From contig CM060069.1 of NCBI GenBank assembly GCA_030533445.1, positions 28,955,337 to 29,019,336 of the forward strand: a stretch of 64,000 nt of DNA, in the 5' to 3' direction. Numbering within the stretch: position 1 is the first letter of the stretch; each line of letters begins with the position of its first letter. Position numbers and translations under genes: made by a program. This document shows positions 45,578 through 58,010 of this stretch, piece after piece. The notes beneath the pieces are model-generated. The model saw only the letters and a list, made by a program, of their open reading frames with translations, did not search any database and had not been told where the DNA came from. Source of the DNA: Cyprinodon diabolis (lineage: Eukaryota > Chordata > Actinopteri > Cyprinodontiformes > Cyprinodontidae).

Positions 45578-46887
45578 AAGAAAGATGGCTTCCTTTACCC
45601 CTCTTTCAAACCATCTGTTCTCTTTGTCTAAATAAAAAAAAAACATTTTGGTTTTCAAAGGTGTGTTATTTGCTCTTAAGGTGCAAGTTTAGAGCTGCCT
45701 AGTTACTGCCTCTCCTCAGAAATCCATGCGTTTTTGTAGTTGTTATGTAGTTGTTTGTAAAGTTGTGTATGTTGGGTTAAAATTTACTAGTATGTGCTTA
45801 AAAAAGAATCAGTCTGAGTTTCTCAGAAACCCTTGAAACCTTATTTTAATATTTACTTTTCAACTCTTTGAGAGAATATAATTCTTGTTAAACCAAACAT
45901 CCCACATAAAAAAAAAAAATCTTGAATGTTTGGAATACCTTTGTAGCAACAAATATACCCAAAGTAAACACTTTTTGTAACTATACATTCATGTACATTG
46001 TTTATCAAAGTATATTTTCAAAATGTGTCTGTTTCAAAATAATTTTTTTAGTCTCTAGGGGTTTGACATTACATCTTCATTATAAAGAGTTTCTAGTAAG
46101 TAATGAGGTAGCCAGGCCGTATTTCAGCCGAGATAACAACCAAGGGTAACAGGGATAGACACATGCTGATGACAACAAACAGCTTCCTCATGTCCCTCTG
46201 GCTTCCTGTCCCAAACTGTCTACCAGCAAAGGAGATGAGCAGATGCCACATAGGCTGGAAATCAGCACGTTAAACAGTGAATAATTTAAAGTAACAGCAT
46301 TACTTTTGCAATCTTCGTCTGTCTCTTTCAATTACATCTTTTGCGTTCTGATGCAATAACCTGAAACATAAGATAAAAGTTTCTATGTAGATGAGAATGT
46401 TAGCAGATACTGTAATCTGAAGAGGTTTTACACAGCAATCACCATGTATATGTGTGCCATTGAAATCATATACCCCAGGAGTTGGCGTTTCATATTAGTT
46501 AACACAACCACTTTGGATGGGTTCCATGGGAGAAATTTCATTTTGACTTGTTAATGAGGAACAATGTTAAATGATTATATATATATATTTTTTTTTTGTA
46601 AGTCTCAATTACTTCACATGGAAGCCTAAATCTAACTGTTAGTGAAGGAGATAATGAAAGGCTTTCAACTACAACAAGCCAGCATTACTAATTAGCACAA
46701 CAAGCTGAGGATTTAAAATCACATTCCAGGACAAATAGCTTCTTTTATCATCCATTGAAACAAAGTTAGCTCTGATTTGGTTATATAAAGGATAAGTAAT
46801 AAGGATAATTAAGTCTCAGCAAACTAAGCAGATAGTTGCGGAAGAGAAAGAATGATGCCATCGATATGCAGTAACTAAGTGTTATTT
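45578..46887. other. AT-rich DNA, nothing recognised
   Basis: No supported gene, RNA or transposon end. Confidence 0.5.
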
Positions 46888-46920
46888 TGACTAAGTATTT
46901 ATACTATAAATACTTAGTCA
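46888..46920. repeat. Perfect 16-bp palindrome with a single-base centre
   Basis: TGACTAAGTATTTATA (46888-46903), then C, then the exact complement TATAAATACTTAGTCA (46905-46920). It would form a tight cruciform or hairpin. No surrounding gene explains it. Confidence 0.9.
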
Positions 46921-47844
46921 GTATACTTAAAAGGCTGGATCTCATTAAAATAATATTTTATGGGGAGACACTCCGCATACCAGAGGCCATTTATGGTTTA
47001 GAAAATGGAAATACAGGGAGCAATTAATATATATACATATATGTACATATTGAATAACATCACATTATCTGATTTTCAGGGTTATGCCATCTAATTAAGT
47101 TTATTTTTCATTTATTTGTTATTCTGCGTCTTTGTAGTTGTTTTTTCTGTCAGTTTTTTTATTTCTTGAGTCCCTCTCTGCTGCCCCCTTGTGCCTGTTT
47201 CCTTTCCCCTTGGCTTCCTTCTAGTTTCTATTAACACCTGCTCTATATCTGCTCATTAGCCAAGTCTTTGTTCAGTTTACCATATATGCACCATATCTGC
47301 AGTTCCTCAATGCTTGTTTCTTGTTGTTTTGTTGCTTTGTCGTCTTCTTGCTCTCCATGTGTGTTCACCCTGAGGTTACTGGATTGTTTGGTTCTCAGTA
47401 TTTTGTATTTTTTGGATTTCAGCCCCTGTTGCTGACGACGCTCAATTCAAATCAGCAAAACTCATCTCTGGTTCCCCATCCCTGCTTTTGGGTCCTCAAG
47501 ACCTCCACTTAACCTTGACAAATTTGTTATTTAGAAAATTAATTGATCAAACAAACAAAATTGTGGGCAAATTCTGGTATTCTACAGATTAAAATAGAAA
47601 ATATACAAAAACAACTTCTTCATGCAGCCTTCACTGATATTTTTTCAAATAAAATATTAAACCAGTATTTGTAGGAGGTAATTTATATTTTTTCCAGTGT
47701 ATTTATTTACTTGATAGAACTAGAAAATAACATAAAAAACAATAATTTATTCATTCAAGATGTAATTTTAACATCGATGTAGGTGTGTGTATCTGTTGTA
47801 TTTTTTGTTAAAACAAGTAAGTTCTTTCAGTAAAATTACTTATG
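46921..47844. other. AT-rich DNA, nothing recognised
   Basis: Includes a short TA-rich self-complementary stretch near 47026-47052. Nothing else supported. Confidence 0.5.
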
Positions 47845-49040
47845 AGCAGCCTGTTATTTTATAGTATTGAACACACTTACTCAATTGTATTTCATCCAAA
47901 AGCCTTTGCTGGCAATGAAAATTTCAAGATGCCTTCTGTATGGAGAATTTAGTCACATGCATTCCTCAGGTGTGATTTTGGCCCATTCTTCCATACAAAT
48001 AAATCTTGAAGGTTTTGTGGGCCTCTTCTATAAACTCTTTTTTCTTTCCATAGATTTTCTATTGGATTCTTGGTAAGTGATTGAATGGGCCATATCAGCA
48101 GCTTAATTTTATTTCTCTGAATACATTGAGCTTCCTTGGATTTGTGTTTGTCATTGTCTTGCTGAAATCTCGAGAATCTCGACCAGCACACTTTTGGTAT
48201 GGTATTTTTCTTGTAATGTGCAGTGCCATTTGACATTCTGATCAGAATCAGATTTACTTTATAAATCCCTTGTAGGATCCAAAGAGTTCAAGTTTGATCT
48301 CATCTGGCCAGATTATATTCTCCCAGTATTTCCCAAGTTTGTCTAGATATTTGCCAGCAAACTATAACGAGCTTCAACATGCTTTTTCTTTGGCAATGGA
48401 GTCTTGCATGGTGAGCGTTCATAGAGGCCATGGTGGTTGAGTGCATTACTTTTTGTTCTCTTTTCAATTGTACCTGCTAATTCCAGATATTTCTGAAGCT
48501 CCCCACAAGTGGTCTTTTGCTCTTGAATAACTCTTCTGATAATTCTTTTTAGTCACCTGTCAGAAATATTGTGAAGAGCCCATGGTCGTGGTCGGTCTTT
48601 AATGTTGCACCATGTAAATTATGGTGCAACAGTGCTCACCAATACATTCAGAAGTTTATAAATCCTTCTATTAACAATGCCATGTTATGATTTGTAATAA
48701 AGTTGTGAATGTCTTGAGAAAGCTCTTTAATTTTACCCTTCATGAGAAGTTTCTTGTTTGATTGCAGAGACACCTTTTTATAGGCGATCATTTGGGACTG
48801 AAACATTAGATATTAATGTACACTAACAAGGGGCAGGATTTATTTCTAATTACTGAGAGATATTGACTTTTCTCTTGGCTTTCCATTCCTTTTTCCATCC
48901 CCCTTTGTTTACTGATGAATACTTTTCCTGTCCTGTTTCACTTTATTACACATCACTTAATTTCTGGACATCTTTTGGTAGATTTTTTTGTATGTGTGGA
49001 TTGTTACATACATCTGATGAATAATTGAAGATACATATGT
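47845..49040 (-). mobile_element. Decayed Tc1 transposon
   Basis: The minus strand carries a Tc1-type transposase in broken frames, framed by remnants of the ends: the left inner end keeps 'agtattgaacacacttactc' and the right side keeps 'cattacttaatttctg'-like and 'gtatgtgtggattgttacat' tracts. The outermost inverted repeats are not recognisable. It belongs to a different Tc1 lineage from the element at 58008. An internal deletion seems to have removed part of the region between the first and second catalytic aspartates. Confidence 0.75.
47949..48790 (-). pseudogene. Tc1 transposase remnant
   Basis: Motifs read on the minus strand: IIWPDEIKLEL at about 48287-48320 (first catalytic Asp, with P where S is usual), FQQDNDKHKS at about 48137-48165 (second Asp, with the PKH motif changed) and NPIENLW at about 48050-48072 (Glu). 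The last two share a frame (95 codons, 47949-48236). The helix-turn-helix half upstream is scrambled by indels. Tc1 enzymes cut and paste at TA sites in the nucleus; this one is certainly inactive. Confidence 0.75.
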
Positions 49041-52000
49041 TTATTATTCCACATCACCAGAGCCACTTTAAGCATCAGTTGAAGTTTCCTTGGGTCCGTG
49101 GACTAATGCCCAATCCTCTAAGCACCGGTCCCTTATGGTTTTCCCTGCAGTTGGGGGGGACCACTGGGTTATGGCCTTGCATTACTCCTTCAGGCTTGAC
49201 CATCCGGCTCCCTCAGAGGAACCTCACCACCAGGTGCTAACAAACAAACAGGCCTGAATCCAGGGTTAGGTTCAGTACTGGGTGACACCCCTTCCCATGA
49301 AAATATAGTCTTCATAAAATCTTCTTCAACCACTTTTTGTCTGATTAGTCACCCAAAGACTGTTTGCCTTGAAGACACTACTAGGGGTATTTAAACCCTT
49401 GACAACCGAACCTCTAAAATCATCTGAGCACCTAAACCCTCCAGCACATTGAGGTGGTGATTCAAGAAGGGATTAGCTGTGGCTGTAAGGTCTGTGGGTG
49501 CCTCTCCTCAGCGCTAATGCTCTCTGTTAGATACAAGGAAGAACCTCTGAATCTGACTGTCATCCAGACGGAGCTCTACATAAACCAATGTGGACAGCTT
49601 TTTTAGTGCTTTGGTGGTCAAGATCTGTGCTGTTAAAATCTATCTATCGCTACTTGGTGTTTCAGATATAACAACTTCTTAATTTTGGCTGTTGACATCA
49701 CATACAGTATAGAACCAGATAGCTGGCCCCAGTGATTCTGGTCCTTTGACAAAAGTTGATGGTCTTCCTAAGGCAATTCAAAAATTGTTTATAGGGAAAC
49801 ATTTAGCAGTAGTCTATAATGGTAAGTCTAACCAATGTGTCTATTGTGAAGTACAGAGAGCAGGGTTTTGCTTTCTTCTTGCTAGTCAGAGCTAGCTTTA
49901 TAGCTTTTGTAATGACGTGACATAGCGAACATGCTCTGTGTTTGTTGACTTAAACATGAATGATAATGCTGAAGGACATCTTGCAATCTTTCATATTTTT
50001 TCCAACCGTGCTAGCTCAATTAGAAACAGAACAAATGTTTGAAAACAGATAGTTATTCAGATTGTAATAAAAATGTCAGATACAAGTTGCATTTGAACAC
50101 ATTGATCACTGCATTGTAAATGTATCTTTTGTCACAGTTTGTGAAACATCCCTCTGGTGTCAATAATTGGTTTGGTGGTCTTCCTTCCTGCTTCTTGATA
50201 AGTGAAAATACTGCAGGTGATGTAGTTTCACAACAAGAATGTTCCAGAAAGAGTGGGAAATATTGATGAACTTTGAGTTAAAAGAGGCAAGAATGACCCT
50301 TTAGTCACATTACCAATGAGGCAATGACCCTTGTGTTAAAAACTCTGAATAAAACAGATTACACGGTTCCATGAGTTTTTTCATATTTAAATTTCTAATC
50401 CTGGCAGCAAGCTATTAACCTTCTAGTCACAAATGAAATCGGAATATGAATCTGAGAAAAATATTATACTTTGCAAGATAATTATTGCCAGAAACAAAGA
50501 CAGGAAAAAATTGCAAATAAAAGAAATATTTGCACAGAGAAAAAAATAACTGCAATTGATACAATTTGAAAAATTAGGGACATGTTAAGCAACCTCTATA
50601 TGAATTTGTACTTTTCTGTTTGTTGGCCAGTCCAATGCTTCCTCATGAGCTATTAGTCTATTTGTTACATTTTTGGCACAAATTGTATTATATCATTCAT
50701 TTAAAAAAGACTTAAGTTTTTTTTGCACAATTCTAAAATTTTAACAACCTTATAGGCTTTCTCAGCTGATTATTGTAACAATTTTTTGACATGACCTTCC
50801 CTTTGATGAGATTAATTTTTGATGATTTTAAGTTTTGTTTTCTTCTTCTTTTCTTCTTTTTTTTCCTTTTATTTTTAATTTGATCATCTTTAACCCCAAT
50901 GTGGAGGACTGTTTTTGAACATATAGTGATCAAACTATGAAGATCCTTAATCAATTAAAATATTTAGTGCTGTCACAATAGTTAAATGCAAATGCAAAAC
51001 AATTAACAGAGTAAAAAAGTTAGTTACATCTATTTTTATTTATTTAATTTTTTCAGTGTATCTGGATCATAATGTTCTGGCCCCAAAAAGGCCAGAGACT
51101 GGCAAAGATGGAGTCTCTTGGAATATATCATCTCTTGAATCTTGTTAGTTATAAGCTTTCTTACATTGTATTCTCTTTGCAGAAAATTTTACTCTTTTAT
51201 GCAAATCTAATAAGTGACTTAGTGCCAAAGAAATCTGAACTTTAGCAGACTGCAGGGCACCATAAACATACTATATCTGAAAGAAAAGGTACCAAGAACA
51301 GGAAATATTATTTGTTTAGGCAGGAAAATAAAAGTATTTCTAATGAAACGTACAGTGTAAATGTAGACGCTTAAAAACTTAAATATATAAACACAATTGT
51401 TGGTACCCTACGTCCAATGAAAGAAAAAACAACAATGGTCACAAAAATAATTTTATTCTGACAAAAGTAATCATTAATAGAAACTCTATGGAAATGAGTA
51501 AATGAAAGTGAGACACATACAATACAGAGAGGTTGGTTAAAGTTCCATGAGTCTAAAATTTCTAAATAATATGTGCAACTGGTGTCAGAGAAATCAAGTT
51601 GCTTGAAGACAGTCTCATGGTCTTTACCTTTAAATTGCTTGGATACAATTTTCTTTCTCATCTCTTGAGACAACACAACAATCTTCATAAGAACCTAATA
51701 ATTGCAGTCTATATGTATTTAAACTCTAAAAAATCAAAACGTTAACCTAAGAAATTATGTAAAATCCAGATTTACAAGGAAACCAATTGACAAACAAAGA
51801 TAATTACAAATAAAAACCATATCTGGCCAAAGTGACCCATATAATTTCCAAATTAGGTATTGAACAAACAAAAATAAGCACCAAGTGACCAAGTTTTTTT
51901 TATTTTTATTTTTTTTTTTATCTAAGACCGAGGTAAAAAAAAAGCAAACAAACAAAAAAAAAACAATATTCCCTACAGCACCTATCTTGAAGCTATTTTT

Positions 52001-52250
52001 TTAAAAATCTGTCCATGAACAAAATACAGATTTGTTTTCAGACAACAACAACAAAAAAATAACTGAGAATATAGCTGCAAAGTCAACTATTTGAAAAGAA
52101 TATTCAATAGATTGATGTCAACAATCAAAATATTAATTATTGCAACTCTAGATGCTGATTATAAAATTGTGATACTTTGTGCTGTCTTAATCAAACATAA
52201 TTTCTTGCTCAATCATACAGTGACTGAAAAGATAAGAGTATGCTGATGAA
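49041..52250. other. AT-rich DNA, no gene recognised
   Basis: A GC-richer patch at about 49080-49600 (for example 'accactgggttatggccttg') looks like an old repeat but has no second copy here. The rest is A/T-rich with short frames only. Confidence 0.4.
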
Positions 52251-52254
52251 GATT

Positions 52255-52400
52255 CTCAGTCATCCAGGTCATAGTCATTCAGTAAAAGTTTAAAAAACAA
52301 TCCACTGGACTTGGTTTTCAAGGTTTGAAGACGTTTCGCTTCCCCTCCAGGAAGCTTTCTCTATTCAAATGTCTGGATCCGCAGTGAGGATCCATGAATT
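52255..52400 (-). repeat. Interspersed repeat with GAAACGTCTTC core, copy 3
   Basis: 'gaagattctcagtcatccag' leads into 'tccactggacttggttttca', 'gaagacgtttcgcttcccct' and 'gtctggatccgcagtgagga'. The last two are the reverse complement of 35975-36030. Confidence 0.6.
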
Positions 52401-53099
52401 GTAGATTTACGGAAAAAAGATAAGAGGCACAGGCATTCTGTTGTAGTCTTACACTCAAGGCTTGCCTTTTACACTAATGAAAATCAGAGAGAAGTTTAAA
52501 TTTGTGTTTTTACTACAACTATTGTAAGTATTTTTATCATTCAAATAAAATAGACTATAAATGATAGAATAAGTATTGTAAAACTACGAATCAGTACCTT
52601 AAAGCCATTTGTTTTAGAATCTGTCCAAAAACAGAAATAACTAGAAAAACCTGTTTCCGAGAAACAGCAAAGTGGGAATACTGTTTTTTGCTGAATGAAA
52701 AAAGAAAAATTTGCCAAAGAACCTGAATAAAGGAAAAGAAAATAGAAATTAGCTGAGAAACAGATGACAACGTAATAAGAAGTAAGCAGAAACTTTAAAC
52801 TGCAAAAAAAAATTAATAATCTGTAGATTTTGTAGGGTTGAAAAATCTGACAGAATAATGGCAATAACGCACTCATCTTAAAAGCAGAACATTTAGTGAA
52901 CTTGATTAACCAGAAGAAAAACTCCACAGGCATCTGTTTACCTGGAAGTTGACAAAAGTTGAACTTAAAATATTCTTAAAAAGACAATGTCCTTTGTAAA
53001 ATAAAAGAAGAAAGAAGAAAATTTGCAAAATGCAAGGATGTTAAAAATGCTGTGTTGAACTATGATTAAAATATCCAAAACTGTAAAAAAAAATTTTTT

Positions 53100-53480
53100 A
53101 GATAACAAGAATCATCAGTTGTTGATGAACAACAGTGCCAAGTTTCTTGTTTCCTCCAAAGAGGACGTGGCCATGGTGACAATGTAAAAAAAGAGAAGTT
53201 TGAAAGACTTTGGTTTGAAAAATGTACTGTTTTGACGCCCCCAAATGACTTAGCGGCACGGTCAAACCATAAATGATATCTAAAGCACAACCGTGAAAAT
53301 AAGCCGGCTTTGAGGACCGATTATACCAACTTTAATGTTTCTACACAAAAGGATGTTTCCATGTTAATGATGTAAAAAAGGGTCTCATTTTGAAAGATTT
53401 CAGTTAGAAATCTGACTGATTTGATGCCCCCAAATAAAGTAGCTGCATGGCCAAACCATACATGATATCAAAAGAATTCC
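53100..53480. repeat. Two diverged tandem units of about 190 bp
   Basis: Unit 1 (about 53125-53290) and unit 2 (about 53325-53475) share the order 'ttgatgcccccaaat'-like box, 'gcacggtcaaaccata' / 'gcatggccaaaccata', and 'atgatatc'. Clearly related but diverged. The following text to about 54560 has further low-complexity, repeat-like sentences with no coding content. Class unknown. Confidence 0.55.
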
Positions 53481-54918
53481 TTTAACATGAGCGATATACA
53501 GGTCTGATGATGATATGTGCCAAGTTTCATGCTTGTACATCAAACTCTTTGAGAGAAATGTGATGTGTTTTTCAGCCACTGTCTCCCATTACTATCCTTT
53601 CTTAATCACTTGTAAGATGTTGTGTCTAACAAACGCCTAAAACTCTGGCATAATAAGGCCTATCAATGTCATTCTTTCACTTTTTAATTCAGGACAGAGA
53701 GGGGATGTGCTAGAGCTGTTTTAAAAAAATATTTTTCAACAGACACAGTACAATGTGAAAAAAGAGCAAAATTAGCAAAATGTGCAAAATTAGGAAAACT
53801 TTGTGTTGAATTATGGTTAATAATTCATGGTTGAGATGTGGCAATGACACGAAAATATTTGTTGTTTTGGATTTTCGTCTGTGATTTTTAGAAACTCATT
53901 GGATTTCTATTGGGGGAGTGTGGGCTTGTGGTCTGGGCCATACTGCAGGAAAATGGTCAATTTCACACAAATGAGGTTACATTTCCTGAATCCTTACAAA
54001 AATTTCTACGTTTTGATGTATAATTTGTTTAAATTTAGTGAAAAATGAGGCAATGAGAATAATTTATTCGGAAAAACCAGAACGGCTTTAAAGCTAGAGC
54101 ACAGACTCTGACAGTTGAAGAATTCCACCCATTGACTTGCATTGTAAATTTAAAAACCGGAAAAACATTTGTGTAAAGTTTCAATCCCAATTTTATAATC
54201 ACAAAAGATAGCAAAAAAGCTGAGTAAAATCTGAATAGTTGAACCTTTGATGAACATTTTAAAAGTTGAATGGTGTTTCTAGATGAAAATATGCTGAAGT
54301 AGTTAAAGGGCAAATATGGTGAAGTTTTAGCTGAATTTTGCTGAAACCTGAGAATTCTACATGCATTTCAATGGGACAAAAAAAACACAAAAAGCTGAAT
54401 ATCCCAAAAACTACAACAATATCTTTACCGTAATTCTCCTGAACAAGTTGAACGTTTTCATACCAAAATTGTTGAAATTGGTTGAAAACTGCGGGACTAG
54501 TTAAAGAGCATTATAAGTGGGATTGCATACGCATTACCACTTGATAATTGATTGCAGACCCAACAGTAAAACATGACCTGACTCTAGCAGTGCTCTCTTA
54601 ATCATGTTTGTAATGTTTGTTTTACACATGCGTTAAAGCATGTTGTGCTATGGCCTTACCTTTTGAGTTTCTCTGTGACAATCAGGATTTTCTGTAGGGT
54701 CACATAAGAAACTGTGCCTGGTATTATAACATCTGCAATGTTCTTCTTTTACAATCAGTTCCAGTCACATCCACTATTACAGTTAGTTTCTGGCTTATAC
54801 AGTAACCATGTTGTCTTTCTGGCCCTGTCACGGTCAGCCCTGACAAATGTCACTGCTTGTCTGCCTGCTGTCATCTTCCATTTGCTGCCTGTTAACCTGA
54901 AAGATCAAAATTAATAAG

Positions 54919-54919
<1 letters not shown>
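53481..54919. other. Repeat-like AT-rich DNA, no gene
   Basis: The block 54000-54560 resembles an old non-coding transposon interior (many 'aaaagctga' and 'gttgaa' words), but no ends were found. Confidence 0.35.

Positions 54920-55007
<88 letters not shown>
54920..55007. repeat. (TA)n microsatellite
   Basis: An uninterrupted run of about 44 TA units. Confidence 0.95.
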
Positions 55008-55010
<3 letters not shown>

Positions 55011-56192
55011 CAGTGAGGTGATAACCTCATATTTTTAAGTCCAAGCAGATCCTTATCTGGCTGGACATGCTGTGCCAGATAGTGTTCCTCTGTCTTACAC
55101 CGGGTTATCTTTGTCACGTCTCATTCCCCACTTGTCCTCTGCCACTGTCACCTTTTTATCCTTACAGTACACCATGAGGTGGCAATTAGAACTTTGTTGA
55201 CACGCTGAGTCCACAGGGGTTTTAGCCTGCTCTGTCTGTCTGGCAGCATCCTTCTCTCTCTCTCCCTAAGTCTGCATGTGTCTGTTCAACCACATTCATT
55301 TTACATCTCTGAATTTCTCTATCTAACTTTTTTCACTCAGCACTTAAGCATATTTGGGTGTCTTTCTCATTTTGCCCATCTACAACTTTCTTAAAAAAGT
55401 CAATAGTTCAAAGGGTCTTATGAAAAACTGTTGACTATTTTCTTTACCCCTTTTAACCCCCTGAAAACATACACTTTACTATCCAACTAATAGACATTTT
55501 ATTGTTTGCATCATTTGTTTAAGAGAACACTGAACTCATTTTCTATTAGCAGGAAGATATTGCTGACATATTACTTATTTGTGTAAACATTCTTTCTTTC
55601 CCCAAATGCTGTTGGTACCACTCTAACACCACACAGAAATTCCCTCATAATATTGTGAAGGTGTTCTCTAAGATTATTGGAGATTCAGCTTACAACCTAA
55701 GCAATGAATATGAGCAGCTGGCTAGCTCCCAGCTAGTCAAATTCTTAATGATCCAGCCCATGCTTTGTTTTAAGCATTGCAATAGTTGCCATCAGGTGTA
55801 AGACTTAGAGAAGGAGAATTACTTTTGCTTTCAATGCTATTTTCCTATTGAACTCTCAGGGGCTTAAATTATTAATTTCTAATAGCAAAAATCAGAGCAT
55901 TACTAAGTAAATAATCAAAATATTGTAGCTACATCTGCTCTTTGTTTTAATTCTTGCTTTTCTTGTTTTTGATTTCTGCTTTGCATATTTAGGTTTGGTA
56001 AGCTGCTTGTTTGTTTCCAATTTTCAATGTATCTTTTGCATGATGTACATTTATTTCTGTACCTTCTCTATTGTACCTGTTCTCTATTGCATTTAAATGT
56101 GCGATCCAGTTGACAAGCAGTTTGAGATGTTTTGTCTGAAAACATGCTATACAAATAACATCCACTTATTACGCTATTTATGCCTACTTTTG
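55008..56192. other. Nothing recognised
   Basis: No supported gene. A LINE-like tail word, 'acatgctatacaaataacat', occurs at about 56143. Confidence 0.45.
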
Positions 56193-56290
56193 GATTAATT
56201 TTAAAATCCATGTATGTGCTTTAAAAGCTCTTAATGATCTTACCCCACCCTACCTGTCTGAGCTGCTTCATCCCCACACACCCTATCTTA
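56193..56290 (+). pseudogene. LINE ORF2 fragment near the C-terminus
   Basis: One frame reads RINFKIHVC then ALKALNDLTPPYLSELLHPHTP. The K-A-L-N-x-L-x-P-P-Y-L-x-x-L-L-x-P-x-T-P pattern is common to the end of fish Jockey-group LINE proteins. Only this short piece is left. Confidence 0.65.
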
Positions 56291-57237
56291 AGGCCCTGTC
56301 ACACCTTGTGTGATTTAGCCAGCATATGCCTGAAGGCTGGCCGGCTGAATAGTTAGTTATATGTGTTGTTGATTTTGTGTTGTTCACTCTCAAATGCTAT
56401 AACTCTATGAGGTCAGCTGAGTGAAGGGTATAAGTTTGCTTTACTTAGAACGGTGGCTAATGTAGTGAAAGGAAGCATTGCACACTAAAAGAAATATGGA
56501 CTTTAGTGGCATGTAAGTATTCAGAAAAAGGCTCTCCACATTCATCCATCACTGGTTTTAATTTAAAATTGTTTTACAGTTGACTAAAGCAGGCCATTGT
56601 TAACTGCTTTGTAAGTCTTATAAATCTGTTTTATCAGAGTGCTCCCTTGAGGTAGTGTTTTATCACCAATTTTGCATTTTAGCCTACACCAACAGCATCT
56701 TTTGCACACTAAAAAATGTCTCTTTTTGAATATGAGATGGCTCTGGGGGCCATTAAAATGGAACTGAGGCTCTTCCCCAGTATCAAAAGGCAGTAAACTC
56801 TCTGGTCAAAACCTTTAAAACAATCTGCTTCAACTCAATGTCACAAAAATCAACAAATTGTAACCCTTCCAGCCAACTGTCATCCAGGCCTTGCAGGAGT
56901 AGGTGGAGTTGCTCTGATATCTGGGAACTTAATTGTAATGTTTTTTTATGAATACAGAATACATTTCAAAAAAACGAAAATTGTGCCTGGTTGATACTTA
57001 TTCATAAATCACTAATATAATTCAACCAGACTTTTAGCATATTGTTCTGGTAGAACTTCCTGATAGTAAAACCTAAATCCAAACTGTCTTACAAACTGCC
57101 TTTTCACTTTGCCTTTCCGGTGTCATCTGTTGTAACTAAGGACTTCCTGTTTCTAATAAAGAGTGAAGAAGACAGTAGAAGTGCTTCGGAGCAGTGGGAG
57201 ATTGTAACTGAGGACATCTCTGTATCAGAAGCAGGAC
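56291..57237. other. Nothing recognised
   Basis: AT-rich, no supported feature. Confidence 0.45.
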
Positions 57238-57945
57238 AGAATGACCCAGTATTCAAGGCGAGAGAAACAGTGGGATAATTCAAAGTGTTTATTAAAATGC
57301 AGAAGCGGCTGGGCAACGCCCATCACCGAGAAACCCTGGTTTGAGAAAAACACAGGTAAGTGACCATGATAATCTGACAGGAGATGATTACCCATGTGAG
57401 TTGCTTACCTGGTATATCAGTTCAGTCTATTTTCATAGATCGTGGTAGGATCCAGCCAGAGGGCTGCCAACTAGGTGCAGTGGGTGCCGCCCACAGAGTT
57501 ACTGCAGTCCCGGAGGGAAAGCAGGAGACCGAGGCAGTTCAGGGAAATATATCAGAACAGGAACAGGCTGGATCAGGGTTTGAGGAGTCCACAAAGAGTT
57601 CAGGCAGAATGTTCAGATGGGAACTGGCAGGCTCAGTGGTTGGCAGGCAGAACAGAACAGGATATCAGAAACACTACGAAACGCTAAAACTGCTCTCTTC
57701 ACTGAGCCAAGATAGGAACAGACATGCTCAGTGGATGAGAGAAAGATCAGGATCAGGATATCATGAACACTACGACACGCTAAAACTGCTCTCTCCACTG
57801 AGCTTAGACAGGGATAGGGCACACTAAGTGGATAAGACATAGAACATGATCAGGAAATCAGAAACTCTACGGAACGCTAAAAAAAAAAAAAAAAAAAAAC
57901 GCTCTCTCCACTGGCCCACGAGAAATAGCACCAATAGAACGGGAT
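57238..57945 (-). mobile_element. LTR remnant (family B), copy 3
   Basis: Left part collinear with 6440-6720 and 27605-27830: 'gacccagtattcaaggcgag', 'gtttattaaaatgcagaagc', then the partial hairpin at 57353-57411. The TGTCATGA end is lost. Beyond 57540 it diverges into three tandem units of about 95 bp based on 'atatcagaaacactacgaaa' and 'gctctctccactgagc' (57655-57930). The right end runs into the TA microsatellite that also receives the Tc1 element, so its right terminus and target duplication are not visible. Confidence 0.65.
57655..57930. repeat. Three tandem units of about 95 bp
   Basis: 'cagaaacactacgaaacgct', 'catgaacactacgacacgct' and 'cagaaactctacggaacgct' each open a unit that continues with 'aaaactgctctctycactga' or its relic. 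The third unit has an expanded A-run (57879-57899). Confidence 0.75.
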
Positions 57946-57948
57946 ATT

Positions 57949-57950
<2 letters not shown>

Positions 57951-58007
<57 letters not shown>
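57951..58007. repeat. (CA/TA)n microsatellite at the Tc1 insertion site
   Basis: A short CA run then about 25 TA units, ending in the TA that flanks the Tc1 element at 58008. Confidence 0.9.
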
Positions 58008-58010
<3 letters not shown>

